64,000 bases of DNA from contig MU863961.1 of NCBI GenBank assembly GCA_033296885.1, forward strand, positions 1-64,000, in the 5' to 3' direction. The notes under the pieces were generated by a model, which did not search any database, had not been told where the DNA came from, and was given only the letters and a program-made list of their open reading frames with translations. Origin of the DNA: Triangularia verruculosa. Its lineage: Eukaryota > Ascomycota > Sordariomycetes > Sordariales > Podosporaceae. Both the position numbers and the translations under genes were made by a program. Positions 33,677 to 46,073 of this stretch are shown in pieces (the first letter of the stretch is position 1; each line of letters begins with the position of its first letter).

Positions 33677-35387
33677 TTAATGATGGGCGTTGAAGAGTGC
33701 ATTCATTGCCAGGCAAATAACCATGACGCAGACGCCGTAGATTGACAGGCCCAGCGCCATCTTGCGAATCAGACCCGTCTCCAAGTGCTCCAGATCCCAC
33801 CTCCACTTCTTGGACCTCCTCCTTCCACCCCGTCCGCTGATGACGCTCCCTAGGCTGGCAACGCTGTCGAGCAACCCGGACCCTGTAACGGCGGCACTCT
33901 CTTCGTCATCGTCGTTGTCATCGGCGGAATTCTCGGCATCGTCATCCTCCTTGGTCAGACGCTGGTGGAAGATATTGTCCGGATCGCTAATCTTGTAGTA
34001 AAACAACCCGGGAAGAATGAACGAGATGGCCGTTGAGCCTGTGCTGCCAACATAGGCCAAGACAGTGTCCAGCGTGGTTACACTGAGCGCGGTGAAATAG
34101 CTGAGCACCAAGATACCGCTGGTAATGAGGGCAAAGCGAAGCTCTGACATGGCAACCACGGGCGCTCCATGGCTGTCAACAGCCGCGCCACCGCCGGCAG
34201 CCCCGACTGATGGAAGAAGGGGCTGGCTCCCGGTTCCGCTGCCCGAGGAGCGCGAGTTTCCGGGACGCCAGCGCAATACTGAATCGATAGAGGCACGGCA
34301 AGGATGAATCTGGAGTGGAATACCGAAAGTGACGAGCACAACGATGGCAACTTTGGCGATGGTGGATGCCACCGAGGGCGGGTACATGCTGACGATGTTG
34401 CCATTGATCTCGTTGCCAAAGGTGAGGTAGCCGGCAACGGCAACCAAGACATAGATGAAGGCAGCAGACCCAATGCTGGATCCAATGACGCCAACGATGC
34501 TGGCCGGGGAGTTGTCCTTGATCTCATTGACGATTGAAAACATCTGGAGGCCGTTAGACAAGAGCTCGGGTACCTGCGTTATGGTGGGAAAAACGTACAT
34601 TTTGGTGGCAGGTGTATGCAAAGATCATGACTGGTAGACTCCTTAGCGCAGCCGTGGGTCCTTCCCAGGTAACCCAACGAATCTCTCGATTGTTTGGCAC
34701 CTCATCGGCGGCAAAGTGGTACACGACCAAGATGACCAGGTAACCAATCGAGAACATGGCCACAATGCTGGCATACTTGAGCGAATCTAGCTTCTTGGGA
34801 AAGCTCAGTGGTATGATAAAAACCAAGAAAAACACAGTGATCCAGAACTTCCGGTCCGCAAGGAAGGGCAACTCGCCGTCGGCACTCGAAAAGGCCTCAG
34901 CTACACTGGGCATCAGGTCGCCGATGATGATCATGTACGAGACGCCGACGCCGAAGCATTTGATGGCAATGGCGGTATCAAAAACCACAGCGGCGTTCGG
35001 GTACGAGATCTGCGAGAGCGCAAAGAAGGACGAAGTTCCTCTGTCGAGGTAGCGCGCGCAGCGTGACTGGAGATACAAGCCAAACGCCGATGTGAAGCCG
35101 CACCATACAATTAAAAGCGCCCCCCATAAAACGCCAAAATGAGACATGGCGCCGGGCATTGCAAGTGTTCCAGCGCCGACAATGGTATTCAGCAGGTTGA
35201 TGTTGCTGCTCATCGACGAGGCGTTGCCTCCACCCATCTTGGGGCTACGAGTACGGCGATGTCTGGGACACAACATGGTTAGCCATCATTTCAATCTCTG
35301 GAGAAGGGCCGAGTCTACTCACTGTGTCATGGCGGCAGCTGTTGAACCTCTAGGAACAGTACTATCCACTGTCGAATACCCAGTCAT
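33677..35387 (-). CDS. Vacuolar amino-acid transporter (AVT5/6/7, SLC38-like)
   Basis: Three exons (35387-35323, 35262-34599, 34543-33677) encode 531 aa. The first reads MTGYSTVDSTVPRGSTAAAMTQ, a typical short Ser/Thr-rich start. The Aa_trans fold begins with NINLLNTIVGAGTLAMPGAMSHFG, the substrate-binding first helix of SLC38/AVT transporters, and about 11 helices follow. An acidic loop (EDDDAENSADDNDDDEES, about residues 430-447) lies before a Arg/Lys-rich patch and the last helix. AVT5, AVT6 and AVT7 homologues move neutral or acidic amino acids across the vacuolar membrane. Introns are 60 and 55 nt, both GT-AG. Confidence 0.93.
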
Positions 35388-36078
35388 CGCAAGACAACTT
35401 GGTCGAGTTGTCCAAACTTCTCAGCAATAGTTCACAACCGGATAGATGCAGCGGTGTTATCAGAAGGGTACGATGATGGTCCGGCGACGGATCCACGCTC
35501 TGTTTGTGGCCGTCGTCTTCAGTGATTTTCAGGGTCTTGGTAGCCAGGCAACCATCGCGGGAATCGCTTTGTTGGCGGTTGATGTGTCTTCGTCGTCACG
35601 GAGAGGGAGCGGTCGGTGTGTCGACAAGATATTGCCGGATGCAGGGGTCGCTGCCGGGTGTCGCGCGTGAAAGAATTGTCGTCGTCGTCGTCGTATGCGC
35701 TGGAGGAGACGAAGGAGGTGCCCGTGGTAGAAAGAAGGGGGCCATCAAAAGCTGGGGGCCTGGACGAGAACGGGCAGGGGTGCTTGTCTCAAAGAGTCCG
35801 CCAATGAAAACTGGCACAGAAAACAAAATTGGGGCCCCACGTCACGCGAGCCGTCAACCCACCCGCTACTCTCGCTAACCATCAGCCTTACGATAGCGAA
35901 AACGGGGGGTCGGCCACCCATTGCAAGCCACGCCCGTTGCATTGGTACCGTAGTAAACACTGGTGACCACCACGAGGTGTCCGGCTCCTTTCGTTGGTCA
36001 ACCGTTGCATCAATCAGACAACTGTCCCCCTTAGAAGCACAATCAGCGAACCCTGGCAGCCTGGCGAACCGCGACGCC
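35388..36078. other. Divergent intergenic region
   Basis: About 690 bp between divergent genes. It contains short GTCGTCGTCGTCGT repeats (about 35678-35695) but no supported gene. Confidence 0.5.
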
Positions 36079-36763
36079 ATGGAGGACACGCTGGACAAGA
36101 CCACTCTGTCGACGATTGAGCTGCTCGAGGCTCGCCTGTTGCGCACCGAACACATTCTTTACGGCCCCACGACGGCTCCAGCCCAACCACCCTCCGAGTC
36201 GGCAACAGCGTCTCTGGCCGAACTTGAACAGCGCTTTTCCCTTCTTCTCCGGCACTTTCGCGTTTACGCCGAGATCCTCAAAATTTGTAAGTTTGCTGTG
36301 CCCGCTGCTGCCCCCACGGGAAACTAACTATTTGACAGACAAATCCCAGCCTTCGTTCTTCCAACCACCGCCGTGCAACCCCAATGCTCCTTCGAAGAAC
36401 ACCCCGCCAAGCGATCTGTCTCCCGAAGCGGTTCGAGCAACCGTTCTATCATACGCCTCCCAGTTCCCATCAACAGCGTCAGCCCTCACGGCTGCGACGT
36501 CTGACACGCCCATCCCCGATGCCAAGATAAGCGTCGAGCTGGCCTCATTACTGCCCAGAATGAAGGGAATTCAAGCAACCCAGCTGGCGCAGGAGGCCGA
36601 GATTGCCGAGCTGCGAACACGGAGCGAGCAAGTAGTCAAGGCCTGGTATGAAGGAGGCGTTCTTAGGTATGGCCGCTTTGTGGCCGATCAGGAGGGGAAG
36701 CTGGAGAAGGTGGAAAGAGGGCTGAGGAGGATCGAGAAGGACAGGGAGGAACCGCCGCTTTGA
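36079..36763 (+). CDS. ro-10: RO10-like nuclear distribution protein (dynactin p24/DCTN3-like)
   Basis: Two exons (36079-36286, 36339-36763) encode 210 aa. The start MEDTLDKTTLSTIELLEARLLRTEHILYG and a middle LAELEQRFSLLLRHFRVYAEILKIY are the usual signature of fungal RO10 / dynactin p24-type small coiled-coil subunits. The C-terminal third is a coiled coil (VELASLLPRMKGIQATQLAQEAEIAELRTRSEQVVKAWYEG) with heptad-like Leu/Ile. RO10 is required for nuclear movement along hyphae through dynein-dynactin. The assignment to p24 is an inference. The larger frame beginning at 35977 has a poor upstream extension, so I start at the conserved MEDT. Confidence 0.7.
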
Positions 36764-39700
36764 ACACGACGAACGACAAAGCCAGTATGGCCGGACCGAA
36801 TTATCGATTTCATCTATGCATGATTAGGGTGAGTTTGGGAGTAGAGTGTGACAATGGACACCCCGGACCATAAGGCTGTAACGGGGTTTGGCCGGTGGGC
36901 GCCCAGGACAAACTCCAAGACAGCAGTTCCACGACAGGATAATGGACACGAAAAGTGCAAAGGAGGAGAGCCATTACTACCCCTGTAACAGCTGTGGACT
37001 ACGATATGCCACAGGCCTGAATTGGATGATGGACACCGCCGATTTTGACGAGAAATATCGGGCTTATAAGTTCCGGCACGAGGGAGGGAAACAGACTTGA
37101 TGCGGTTGGGGCTGCTGTGCCACCCGACCAATCTCAGTTTCTCAGCCGGCACTCGCGCTCTCCGTGTTTCAAAGCCGCCGTTCAGCCCACGATCACGCAT
37201 CTGTCGCGTTGCACCTACATTGAAGATCAAGCAAGGAAACGGCATAACCTGTACCAAAGATTCATCTCTCTTTGGTCTTTGTACTTTCTGTCTTTTAGCT
37301 TGGCCACGAAATGTTGACGATGAATGTCACTTACCAAGGCTTTTTTGCTTGGGGGATTAGGGCGACCTTCTCGACATACACGAGACGACCGAAAATCCCG
37401 ACCGTGTTGCTGGCTTGGCCTACGTGGGGAAGGTCGTGATATGGACGGCTGGTTGGTTGCAATATCGACGCCGATTGGCACCTTGGGCTGCAGGCCATCA
37501 GCCCTCCCAGCTCTGGCCATGCAAACTCCATCTTAAGTTCTTTCCGGGTCACCAAAGAAGTCAACTCGGTTTTGCCGTTGCCGTGATAGTAATAAATGGA
37601 AATGACTGCCCACCGCATGATACTTTGCTTATAACCTTTTTAAATCTTGCCCGAAGTTGAGACACTTGTTTAATATAAACCCCAGGGCCTTGCTGGAACA
37701 CCATTCAGTCGCGTGGTGCAATTACGGCTGTAAGCCGGGACTTTGCAGGATTTACTGGCAAATGGCCGGCGTTTATGCACCTGCATTTTCCATATTTTTG
37801 TCTCTGGCTTACCCGTACCTCCATCACTGTCCAGAATCTTTTTGGGCCATACTGTAACGGAAGCATGGCTATTGATGAAGGCAGATGGAAGGGACTTGAT
37901 CAGGAAGGGAACGACAAAGGCCCACTTGATCAAATCGGCGCTAACGCAGGAACCGCGGAAACGACTCCATTCGAGGAGGGGGCTCATGACGTCGACTCGA
38001 TCGCGACCATATCGGGAGCAGCATGGCACGTGTGGAGAAACAAAAGGTTGACGATGGTGAAGAGCAAGGAGTTTACTGTGGCGTTGAAAAAAGCGCGCTC
38101 ATCTCGAGCTGTAACACATGGCGTTCCTTCTCCGTCAGTCATTGGATTTAGTCAGAGCCAACCGCTTGTGCCGATTCTCGAAGGTGGTTGACCGTTGACG
38201 AGAAAGAATACGGATATGCAGTGTCAATGAAACCGCCATGTCCTCTTCCCCCTCCGTGTCTCTTCCTGAGGGTGAGAACAACCCCTCATCATCGTCGTGG
38301 TGCTCAGCCCGTGCGTTGGTCAGCCAAGAACAAGGGGTTCAGTCAGGGGCCGCGCAGCCTGATTTAGAAGCGACCAACACCAGCCAATCACCTCGCGTGG
38401 CCCTTTCTATTGTTCTGCATCTCCTTGGTGGTCGGAGCGTGTCCTTTCTTCTCGACAAGGTCGATTGGCCGTTGAGGCTAAGATAATTCCAGAAGCCCTG
38501 TTGTTCTCGAGCTGTGCGGATGGTCAAGATAGCAGCCTGAGCGAGGCTCCTTTAACCTGGCTTGATGAATGTGTGGATTTGGAACGCCGCATTACAGCAT
38601 CCATAGCTGTCCATCCTATCGGCCTAGTGTAGGCTGCTCAGGGACGGGAATTGAGTTGTCGGTCGACCAGTTGCTAGAGCGCCCCGGTTGAAGCTAGAGT
38701 CTGGGGCAATGGTCTCGAAAGCAGGTCGGCTTCGGCAAATGTCAGGCCAGCACGCGCGATGCTGTGATTATAGTTCCCCGCGAAACTTGTCAGAGATCAC
38801 CAAGGGACTGGAAAGGATGGAAGGCCTGGATAAAATGCTTGGCTCTTCGGGCACAGCATGGACCACCCATTTTCGCTGCATCCAGGCCCCATCCCGACCA
38901 AACCGGCCAATCCCCGTCAGGCATGCGCTGCATCCGCTCGCCGTGCTCAGCCAGTGAGAGCAGGCCTTCAGAAAAGGGCAGTTTGCAGTGCCCCCTTCCC
39001 GCCCACACCACAGCGAGCACAGCGCCCTCCGCTCACTCGCAACGCAACCATCATTTACCTTTTCACCCCCGTCTCTCTTTTTTCCCGTCCCTTCTCACCA
39101 ATTTTTGACCCTTCGCTTCTTCACCACCACCCGACGGCCGCCATCGTCACCTCTGCCCGACCGAACCCCTCGACAGTCCCGTCCATCACGATTGGAGCAC
39201 ACGCCGGCCGGAACTGCAATTGCGACACAGCCTCACCCCAGCTATTGATACGAACAGAGTACCCAGGAGATAGGTGATACGCTGGAGCAGGACTGAAGGG
39301 GAAAAGAGGAGGATTACATCCGAGACACCGAAGGGCCTTTTTTTGTGTTTTTTTATCATCATTTTGCCGCTACTGTCCTGTCATGACAGCTGGTGGTGCT
39401 GCGATTGCGACGACCAGTACCTTACCACGACCTGATACCACCAAGACCTCCACTCTTCCCGGTCCCCGAGCTCTGCTTTAAGTTGCAGCACGCCGAGGCG
39501 ACGGCCCCGGAGTTCGATAGCTACGAAAGGACACTAGGCAGCGTGCATTTACCGAAGCCCAGCCCAAAGGCCTTCCCCTGCAGCAGTTCTCTCCCGACTC
39601 CCCGACGCCGGGACTCCCCTTTCGCACGCGACGACGCTGCGACCTGCGGCTTGTGAATTCCATTCCAAGGCGCTGCCCTATCAGGACAGCTGTCTCATGC

Positions 39701-39842
39701 CCGACCGCGAGTCTTGCGTCAATTGAATCGCCACCTCGCGCGGTTCGCCCTCTATATTCTCGACGTCTTTTAATCGCCAGCCCGCGGCTCGCTCGTCCTT
39801 ATGCCCACTTACGGCTCACTACACTCCCCATCGCTCAGGAAA
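36764..39842. other. Large intergenic region and SHO1 leader
   Basis: Three kilobases without a convincing coding sequence. Open frames (36814-37257 minus, 37775-38191 plus, 38858-39277 plus) lack domains. The part from about 39000, CT-rich with CCCACC and TCTTTTTTCCC tracts, looks like the promoter and long leader of SHO1; an in-frame ATG at 39801 is also possible. Confidence 0.45.
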
Positions 39843-40844
39843 ATGGAACAGTCCAGAATTCAGTACGGGCGCAAGCGTCTAAGTCTTGGAAATATCATTG
39901 GTGACCCATTCGCCCTGGCCACCATCTCCATTGCTTTTGTAGGTCTCCCCTCCCTTCGCCCCGCACCAGTCAGACGCGCTTGTTCCTGGAGAACTCGATT
40001 GCTGACTCTTTGACTCTGCCCAATGTAGCTTGCCTGGATCATCTCCTTCTTTGGTTCCCTGTTTGCCCACATCAACGAGCCACCATCCACCCCAACAATC
40101 AACAATTCATTTCCACTCTACACGTGGTGGGCCGTCGTGTTCTACTTCTTCCTGGTTGTGGGCGTTTTCATGGTCGTTGCTTCGGACAGCGTTCAGACCT
40201 ATCATGTCGCCATTGTGGGATACCTCGGTTGCGGTCTTGTACTTTCCACGTCTGCCGTCAATGGCCTGATTTACTCCAACATTGGCTCCCGAGAGGCGGC
40301 GGCAGCCGGAATGATTCTGTTGGCGATGGTTACTATTGTTTGGATCTTTTACTTTGGCTCCGCCCCATCGGCCGTGCCGCGTGCTTACATTGACTCCTTT
40401 GCGCTCGCCAAGGAGTCGTCCACGAACCGCCAGACAATGAACACCGGATATGGCATCGGCCGCCCAGAGACGTCAACCTCGGTGCAGCCCCCACAGATGT
40501 ACACGGCTCAGCTTAACGGACTCGAGAACCCATCACCTGTAGGAGGCATGCAGTCTTCTGGGATGCGCAACTCGTCGGTTCCCCCGCCTTTCCAGTCGAC
40601 ACTTGGCCAAAAAGCCAATGGCGCCCCAGGAAGCTCCGAGGCGGATATCGCCCCTCCCACCGAATACCCGTACCGCGCAAAGGCCATTTACAGTTACGAG
40701 GCCAACCCCGAAGACGCAAATGAAATTTCCTTCCAAAAACACGAGATTCTGGAAGTTAGTGATGTCAGTGGCAGGTGGTGGCAAGCGAGGAAAGAGAACG
40801 GCGACACGGGTATTGCGCCAAGTAACTACCTCATTCTGTTATAG
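39843..40844 (+). CDS. SHO1: SHO1 osmosensor (four membrane helices plus SH3)
   Basis: Two exons (39843-39938, 40029-40844) encode 303 aa. The N-terminus MEQSRIQYGRKRLSLGNIIGDPFALATISIAF is diagnostic for SHO1, and is followed by four membrane helices. A proline/serine-rich cytosolic linker leads to a C-terminal SH3 domain (about residues 247-303: AKAIYSYEANPEDANEISF, GRWWQARKENGDTGIAPSNY). SHO1 anchors the osmotic branch of the HOG MAPK pathway at sites of polarised growth; the SH3 binds the Pbs2-type MAPKK. The 90-nt intron sits between helix-1 halves. An ATG 42 bp upstream (39801) is in frame and would add 14 residues. Confidence 0.95.
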
Positions 40845-42701
40845 GCGTCTTTTGATGGATGATGCTTTATGGGGGGAGTTGGCAACCGACCATCACACAC
40901 GATTATTTTGCACACAGAGAGGCACAGCATAAGGGGGTAAATTGTCGGGGCAGTTCATGGGCACAGACGATGCTATTGTGAACGATTATTTCTTTCGGTT
41001 TTGGTTTTTTTCTTTCTCTGACTTTGTCGTTGCGCGATGGCACGACAGACGGGCTTTTTATATACCCAACACGTACAGTTTCGGTGTGGCAGCGGTGTTC
41101 GGCGGCGATCCGGAGTTGGGCGCAAACGGCGGACGCTTGACTGGGGTACTCGAGGAAACCAACGATGCTCCAAGATGGCCAGTTGAAAGGGGCGCTAAAC
41201 ATTGGTGCACTTGCTGATGCTGACATTGGGATCGATCCGGCTGCCCAATTGGAGACAGAAGGCATATATTCTTTGATTGCAGATATGGCCTGTCTTTTGG
41301 TGCCGATTCTCGGTACCTTGGATCTGTTGGATTAAAGGGCAATCAAGACATGCAGGGCAGAAAGAGACAGAGAAGCATAGGAAAGGGCAGATGGGCGGAA
41401 ATATCCATTTCCCGTTCTTCCTCATCTGGATCTTGTGTCTCTTCGTATGTATGTGTGCTGTGTGTGGAATTAGGTGTTGCCAGCTCTCCTTTGTCTTTTC
41501 TTCTTTTTAGTGGTATTTATGGGCTGGGCGGGACTTGGTATTTATTCTTGTTAAAACACCTTTTTCTTTTTCTTTTTTCATACCAAAACAGTACTCCTTG
41601 GGCTCTATACTTTGATTACCCTTTGAATCGGACAACCGAACGACAAACGAAAGGACGAGCCTTTTTCTTTCAGAACACCTCACACTCTCACTTGTTTTGC
41701 GATGATCTGCTTGTGTTTTTGACTTGCCAGTTACTTCCTGTTGCGATACCTGGACTTTCCTTTCTATTTGTGCTTTGATGATGGGTCTGTGTATCATATT
41801 TTTGCTTTGTGGCTGATCAGGAGCTTGCAATGCGGGTTTGAAGAATGGCTATCTAAAGCTCGGTGTTTGGAATTGGACGAGGAGAACTGGGAAAAGGAGA
41901 ACTGGGAGGGGGAAACTGAGCTAGAAGGCAAGGTAGGGCAGAATACGAACAAGTACATATCAATTTTTCAGAACTACTCTCCTCCCTTCCGTTTGCAGTC
42001 GAATAATGATGGTGTATATTCCAAGTGTTTCTTGTCCTTCAACCTCAACTCAAGCCATTGTGGGTCTAAAACCGAGACTGAAAGCAACCTCATATGGGGG
42101 CTTTGTTTGGTTGGTATGCATACCTAGGTATGAACAGAGACTGGATGTCTCAAAGTCGTGCCTCCACTCAGCCGGCCCATCCATCCATTCACTGTCCATG
42201 GATCTGCCTATTGATGTCGCTGTCAAACTTCTCATCCCCAGGCAGACAGTATCATCCTCCCGTCTCCCGCTCAACCATGCTTCGACGTTTATCACAGCCG
42301 GTTTCCGTTTGTCTCTGCACCCACTGACCGCTCAGGTGCAGTCCTTCTGTAGGCATGACCCGGGTCCGTATTACGCCATATCACATCCGAGGTTCTGTGG
42401 CGTCTCTACAAATTGCTGTAGTTGCTTCCTAGTTCCCCTCAAAGAACGCCCCGTAATCTGTCAGTGGTCCCTCATGAATCTCGCTGAAATATCATGGCCC
42501 TCAGAGATGGCAACTCGACTGGCGAGCTGAATAGACCCAATACTAATGCGTCCAGCTCATCTGAACACTCTGTCAAGGTTCAGACAGTGTAGCGCGTCAT
42601 TTGGTCATCTCGAGTGTCCGTCGTCGCGTGTCGTGGCATGACCGTGGCCAATGCTGGTCCTTCCTTTCCTTGTTGATCTCCCGCCCTCCCACAAGAATTC
42701 G
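40845..42701. other. Intergenic between convergent SHO1 and SPC19
   Basis: About 1.9 kb separates the two convergent genes. Open frames such as 41350-41778 and 42006-42530 have no domains. No gene supported. Confidence 0.45.
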
Positions 42702-43268
42702 TCAAGCTCTCTCAAGCCTCTTCCTCAGCTCCCTCTCCTTCTGTTGCACCTCCATTTCCAGTCTCTCGACGCTATACTTGAGGGCCTCTTTCCTCTGCGA
42801 CGCCACCTTGGCTCTCAGGGCCGCTGACCCGTCCAATCTGCCCCCTCTTGCCGCCTTCAGCTTCTTTTCTCTTTCTCTTTCCTGTTGCCGCCTTTCCCTT
42901 TCTTGTTGAGCAGAGCTGCCACCTTCCGAAGGGTAGTGTGACAGTCTGCCGGCGTTTAGCTCGGCTTTCGCTTTTAGGGTTTCGATTCGCCTCGCTTGGC
43001 GATCTATATTCTTTTCGGCACGGTCGAGCAGCAGCGATATAAAGGGACCAATCTCATCGCGGAGGGAGGCTTCCGCGGCAGCGAGAGTGGGCTGGGGAAT
43101 GAGCTCGTAGTGGCGGACCGTTTTGAGGAGGGAGGTCAGGCGGGGGAAGTCAGAGATGCCGTTGTCGAGCGTTGATACCGATGACTCGAGATAGGAGAGG
43201 GAGGTTCTGAGAGAGGTGACGCAAGATGCGTACGAGGGTTGCTGTTGTTGGTAGGACTGGTAGGCCAT
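42702..43268 (-). CDS. SPC19: DASH complex subunit SPC19
   Basis: One exon encoding 188 aa. The first two-thirds carry the Spc19 signature: YASCVTSLRTSLSYLESSVSTLDNGISDFPRLTSLLKTVRHYELIPQPTL in register, then the second helix (DEIGPFISLLLDRAEKNIDRQARRIETLKAKAELNAGRL). The C-terminus is a long charged helix with QQERERRQQERER and QQKERELRKRLERA. DASH forms rings on spindle microtubules that couple kinetochores to them, and is essential in yeast. An upstream in-frame ATG (43358) only adds a low-complexity extension, so the start at MAYQSYQQQQ (43268) is used. Confidence 0.9.
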   Translation of the reverse strand: MAYQSYQQQQPSYASCVTSLRTSLSYLESSVSTLDNGISDFPRLTSLLKTVRHYELIPQPTLAAAEASLRDEIGPFISLLLDRAEKNIDRQARRIETLKAKAELNAGRLSHYPSEGGSSAQQERERRQQEREREKKLKAARGGRLDGSAALRAKVASQRKEALKYSVERLEMEVQQKERELRKRLERA

Positions 43269-43680
43269 TTTCTCGTAATGGGGCAGTGATTGTTTACTTT
43301 GGCGACGAAGTGGATGGAGGGAGTGTTGTGATGCAGTGGTCAGGCCAGGCCAAACCAAACAAACCGTGGTGGGGCTTCAACAGCCCAGTGGAACCACCGC
43401 CCTTGTAGCCATGCACAGACCACAATACCCATACCCATGTGTGGTAACTTTTCCCCCGTCCACACACATTCGACGATGACAATGGCGCCTTTGTTGGTAG
43501 AGCTTCCTGACGTTCACGGCTCAGATGACAGCGCCACGCACAAGCCAGAGTAAAAAAAAACTTCGAGGCAGCCAATATGATTAATTCTCTGCTTGAGCAG
43601 CCAGTTGGCCGCTTCTCTTTCCCAATCCAACCCGTTCATCGTGTCTCTTTGCTTGGATCAGCACCACAACCAAGTCCAAG
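43269..43680. other. Divergent promoter between SPC19 and the CaaX gene
   Basis: 412 bp with promoter elements of both divergent genes; nothing else recognised. Confidence 0.5.
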
Positions 43681-44229
43681 ATGACAACCACTCAGCCACC
43701 GTTGAAAACTTGCGCCCCTGGAGAAGACGCGGAGAAGCAGAGGAACAAAAAAGGCATTTGGGGGGAATGCCTTCAACAAATGCAACACCTTTGCCGCGAT
43801 CAAGGGCCGCTCAACACACCATCGAGTGACGCGCCTCTTGAGACCCCCAAGAAGACCAATGCCACTATTGTCGCAAAGACACAGAGGGAACTGCTCCCCA
43901 CCCAGACCCTCGCATCATCCCTCCGATTCTACTCACCAAAGGCCAACGGTTTGACGCCGGAGCCAGCCAATGTAAAAGCGCCGGCTTGCCCGCCGTCACC
44001 GCGGTCAAGCCTCCGGGACAAGAAGCTGGCGTTGGCTCAAAAGTTATCGAAAGGAGACATTACCCCCGAGGAATATGAGAGGAAGATGTGCTTGCTTTGG
44101 GACCGGCCGAAGCTCGATGCAGAAGGGGACTGGGTCATGGTTGATTCGAAGGGTCCATCAGGGGGAAGCACCAGCGGAAGTCACAGTGGCAACGACAAAC
44201 CAGACGCTGGCAGATGCGTGCTGATGTAA
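43681..44229 (+). CDS. Uncharacterised protein with a SHOCT-like helix and a C-terminal CaaX box
   Basis: A single exon of 182 residues. The N-terminal half is low in motifs. A short helical segment LRDKKLALAQKLSKGDITPEEYERKM resembles the SHOCT (short C-terminal) motif, with the G-x-I-T-x-E-E-Y/F core. The last four residues, CVLM, fit a CaaX farnesylation site, and the preceding residues (GSHSGNDKPDAGR) are flexible and rich in Gly/Ser. Membrane binding by a lipid is likely. No named homologue is recognised and the role is unknown. Confidence 0.7.
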   Translation: MTTTQPPLKTCAPGEDAEKQRNKKGIWGECLQQMQHLCRDQGPLNTPSSDAPLETPKKTNATIVAKTQRELLPTQTLASSLRFYSPKANGLTPEPANVKAPACPPSPRSSLRDKKLALAQKLSKGDITPEEYERKMCLLWDRPKLDAEGDWVMVDSKGPSGGSTSGSHSGNDKPDAGRCVLM

Positions 44230-46073
44230 TTGGTGAGGGATCGCACCCTGCACCCATCTCGGTGGTTTTTCATGGGTCCGGGGAGCTGAGCTGAACTGGA
44301 GTCGTCGAGTCGGCAACCGGCAGCCAACGGGCAGTGGGGAAAGCTCGGACTTGTCTTTGCCTGTCAGTGCTTCTCTGGCGTTCATTGGCTTCTCGCTACC
44401 CTAGACTTGGCACGAACTTGCGAATGGAGTCAGTCTCCAGCGACCCAATGCCCTGGGAGAAAGAGGAGGGGAACATCTCAGCACTGCGCTAGCAGGTACT
44501 GGCCTCGACCCCGCAGCCTTTGTCAGTCGTTGTTCAGGCCCAGATGGGCATCGAGCCCAAACGCGGTGGATTTTTTTATCAATCGGCTGGGAAGAGGCAA
44601 AGACGGCATTTGATTTTTGCAAGCAGCGGTGTCTCCCCGTCTCCCAAAGCGCGAAGCCAGGTAATGTACGGGGAGTCTGGAGCCTGTCGGCAATCTTTCG
44701 GTATCGAATCGTTGCATGTCAGGTTCATCTTCTACGTTGGGATTCGCTTGTTTATTTCAATAGTGCTTATCGGAGTTTTCGGTGTTTGATTTTGAGTTCA
44801 CATGAAAGTCTTGGTGTCAATGTATCTAAAAGGAATAAAGTCGGAGAAGGTTACCCACTCTGCTTTCCCCGGTTGAGTCTAGATTCTTCGTCATGCAGCA
44901 GTCCAATCACTGATACTAAAAGACATGTCTGCTTTCGGGGTAGACGACGAATTCTCTCATCTTGCCTTGATCATGTCATGCCCATTGAACGATCATGTTT
45001 GTAATCACCAATGGTGTTTCTCCCGTCCAGAGAAGCTCGAGATCAATAAATACCGACAACAGGTCAAGTAGTGAACAGGATGAATTGAGTGTCTGATTAA
45101 TACCCACCCTGTACCTTAGCATCTCATGTCGAAGCAAAGTGGCGGGCATATTCAAGAGCCCACATTCCCAAGCACGCCGTAGACAGAATAATTGGTACTG
45201 CAAGCCAGGATCACACCTTTACAATAGTAGAAAAGGCCTATCAACTATCTTTTAAGGCCTATTGGCTATCTTTCAATACTATATTCCCACTTTTCAGTGC
45301 CAATTTTTCTGTCCAGGACGTGTGAAGGCATCTGCCTCCAAGCTCAATGTGGGTGAACAGGCTGAAATGGGGTTCCAAGTCCCGACCACCAATGATGGTT
45401 GACGTCTAAACAATGGTACCCCAAACACATGGCTTATTGACAGGGATGTGGACGCGTTGCAGTTCTTCTGCATACCGCCCCTCACGCTTCTCCGCATCTG
45501 TTGACTTTTCTAGAGACTAACTGGCTCCTCTTCCCCAGATTCTGCTGCCATGATGGTGCGCGATGGCAAGGGTCATGGTTACAATTTAGTCCAGCCAAGT
45601 TAGCTCGGGTCCATGGTCGTTCGTCTTGTGACCCCGACCGCTCTGCCAGAAGTGTAGTGGTTGGGGTCGGCATTTGCAGTTTTGATGTCCACGATTGGGG
45701 TGCCAACGGCCATCTGGGTCAAGACAGAAATATATTAAATGGCACTCTTACCTCCCGAACCTACCACCTATCCCGCCACAGATTTGCCATCATCTGCATC
45801 CCTAGCTTCGTTTTCTGACCTCCTGGCTGCAGTGAGGTGAAGACAGGGGTGTCTGTCAAGATACACGGGGCCTTCTTGGTTTAATCTATTGTCTCTTTTT
45901 GCAGCGAGCAAACGTGGCATAGATTACTTACCCTCTTTGCTTTTATCCATCCTTCTAAACCTTTATCTGAACACCCCTCTCGATCTGTGGACTCCGAGCC
46001 CCTCGTCCTACTTGGCGTTCTTTCAGCATCTTCCACCTGCTCTGACCTCAGCCTGGTCACGACGACGAACAAG
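44230..46073. other. Intergenic region with dispersed repeat copy 1
   Basis: No gene is supported in this 1.8 kb. It carries the first copy of the dispersed repeat (45172-45322) and the promoter/leader of the sugar transporter. Confidence 0.45.
45172..45322 (+). repeat. Dispersed repeat, copy 1
   Basis: Starts GCACGCCGTAGACAG and ATTGGTACTGCAAGCCAGG and ends CTGTCCAGGACGTG. The middle contains two units of a ~21-bp motif (AAGGCCTATCAACTATCTTTT and AAGGCCTATTGGCTATCTTTC). It matches 48491-48745 in the same orientation. Confidence 0.75.
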
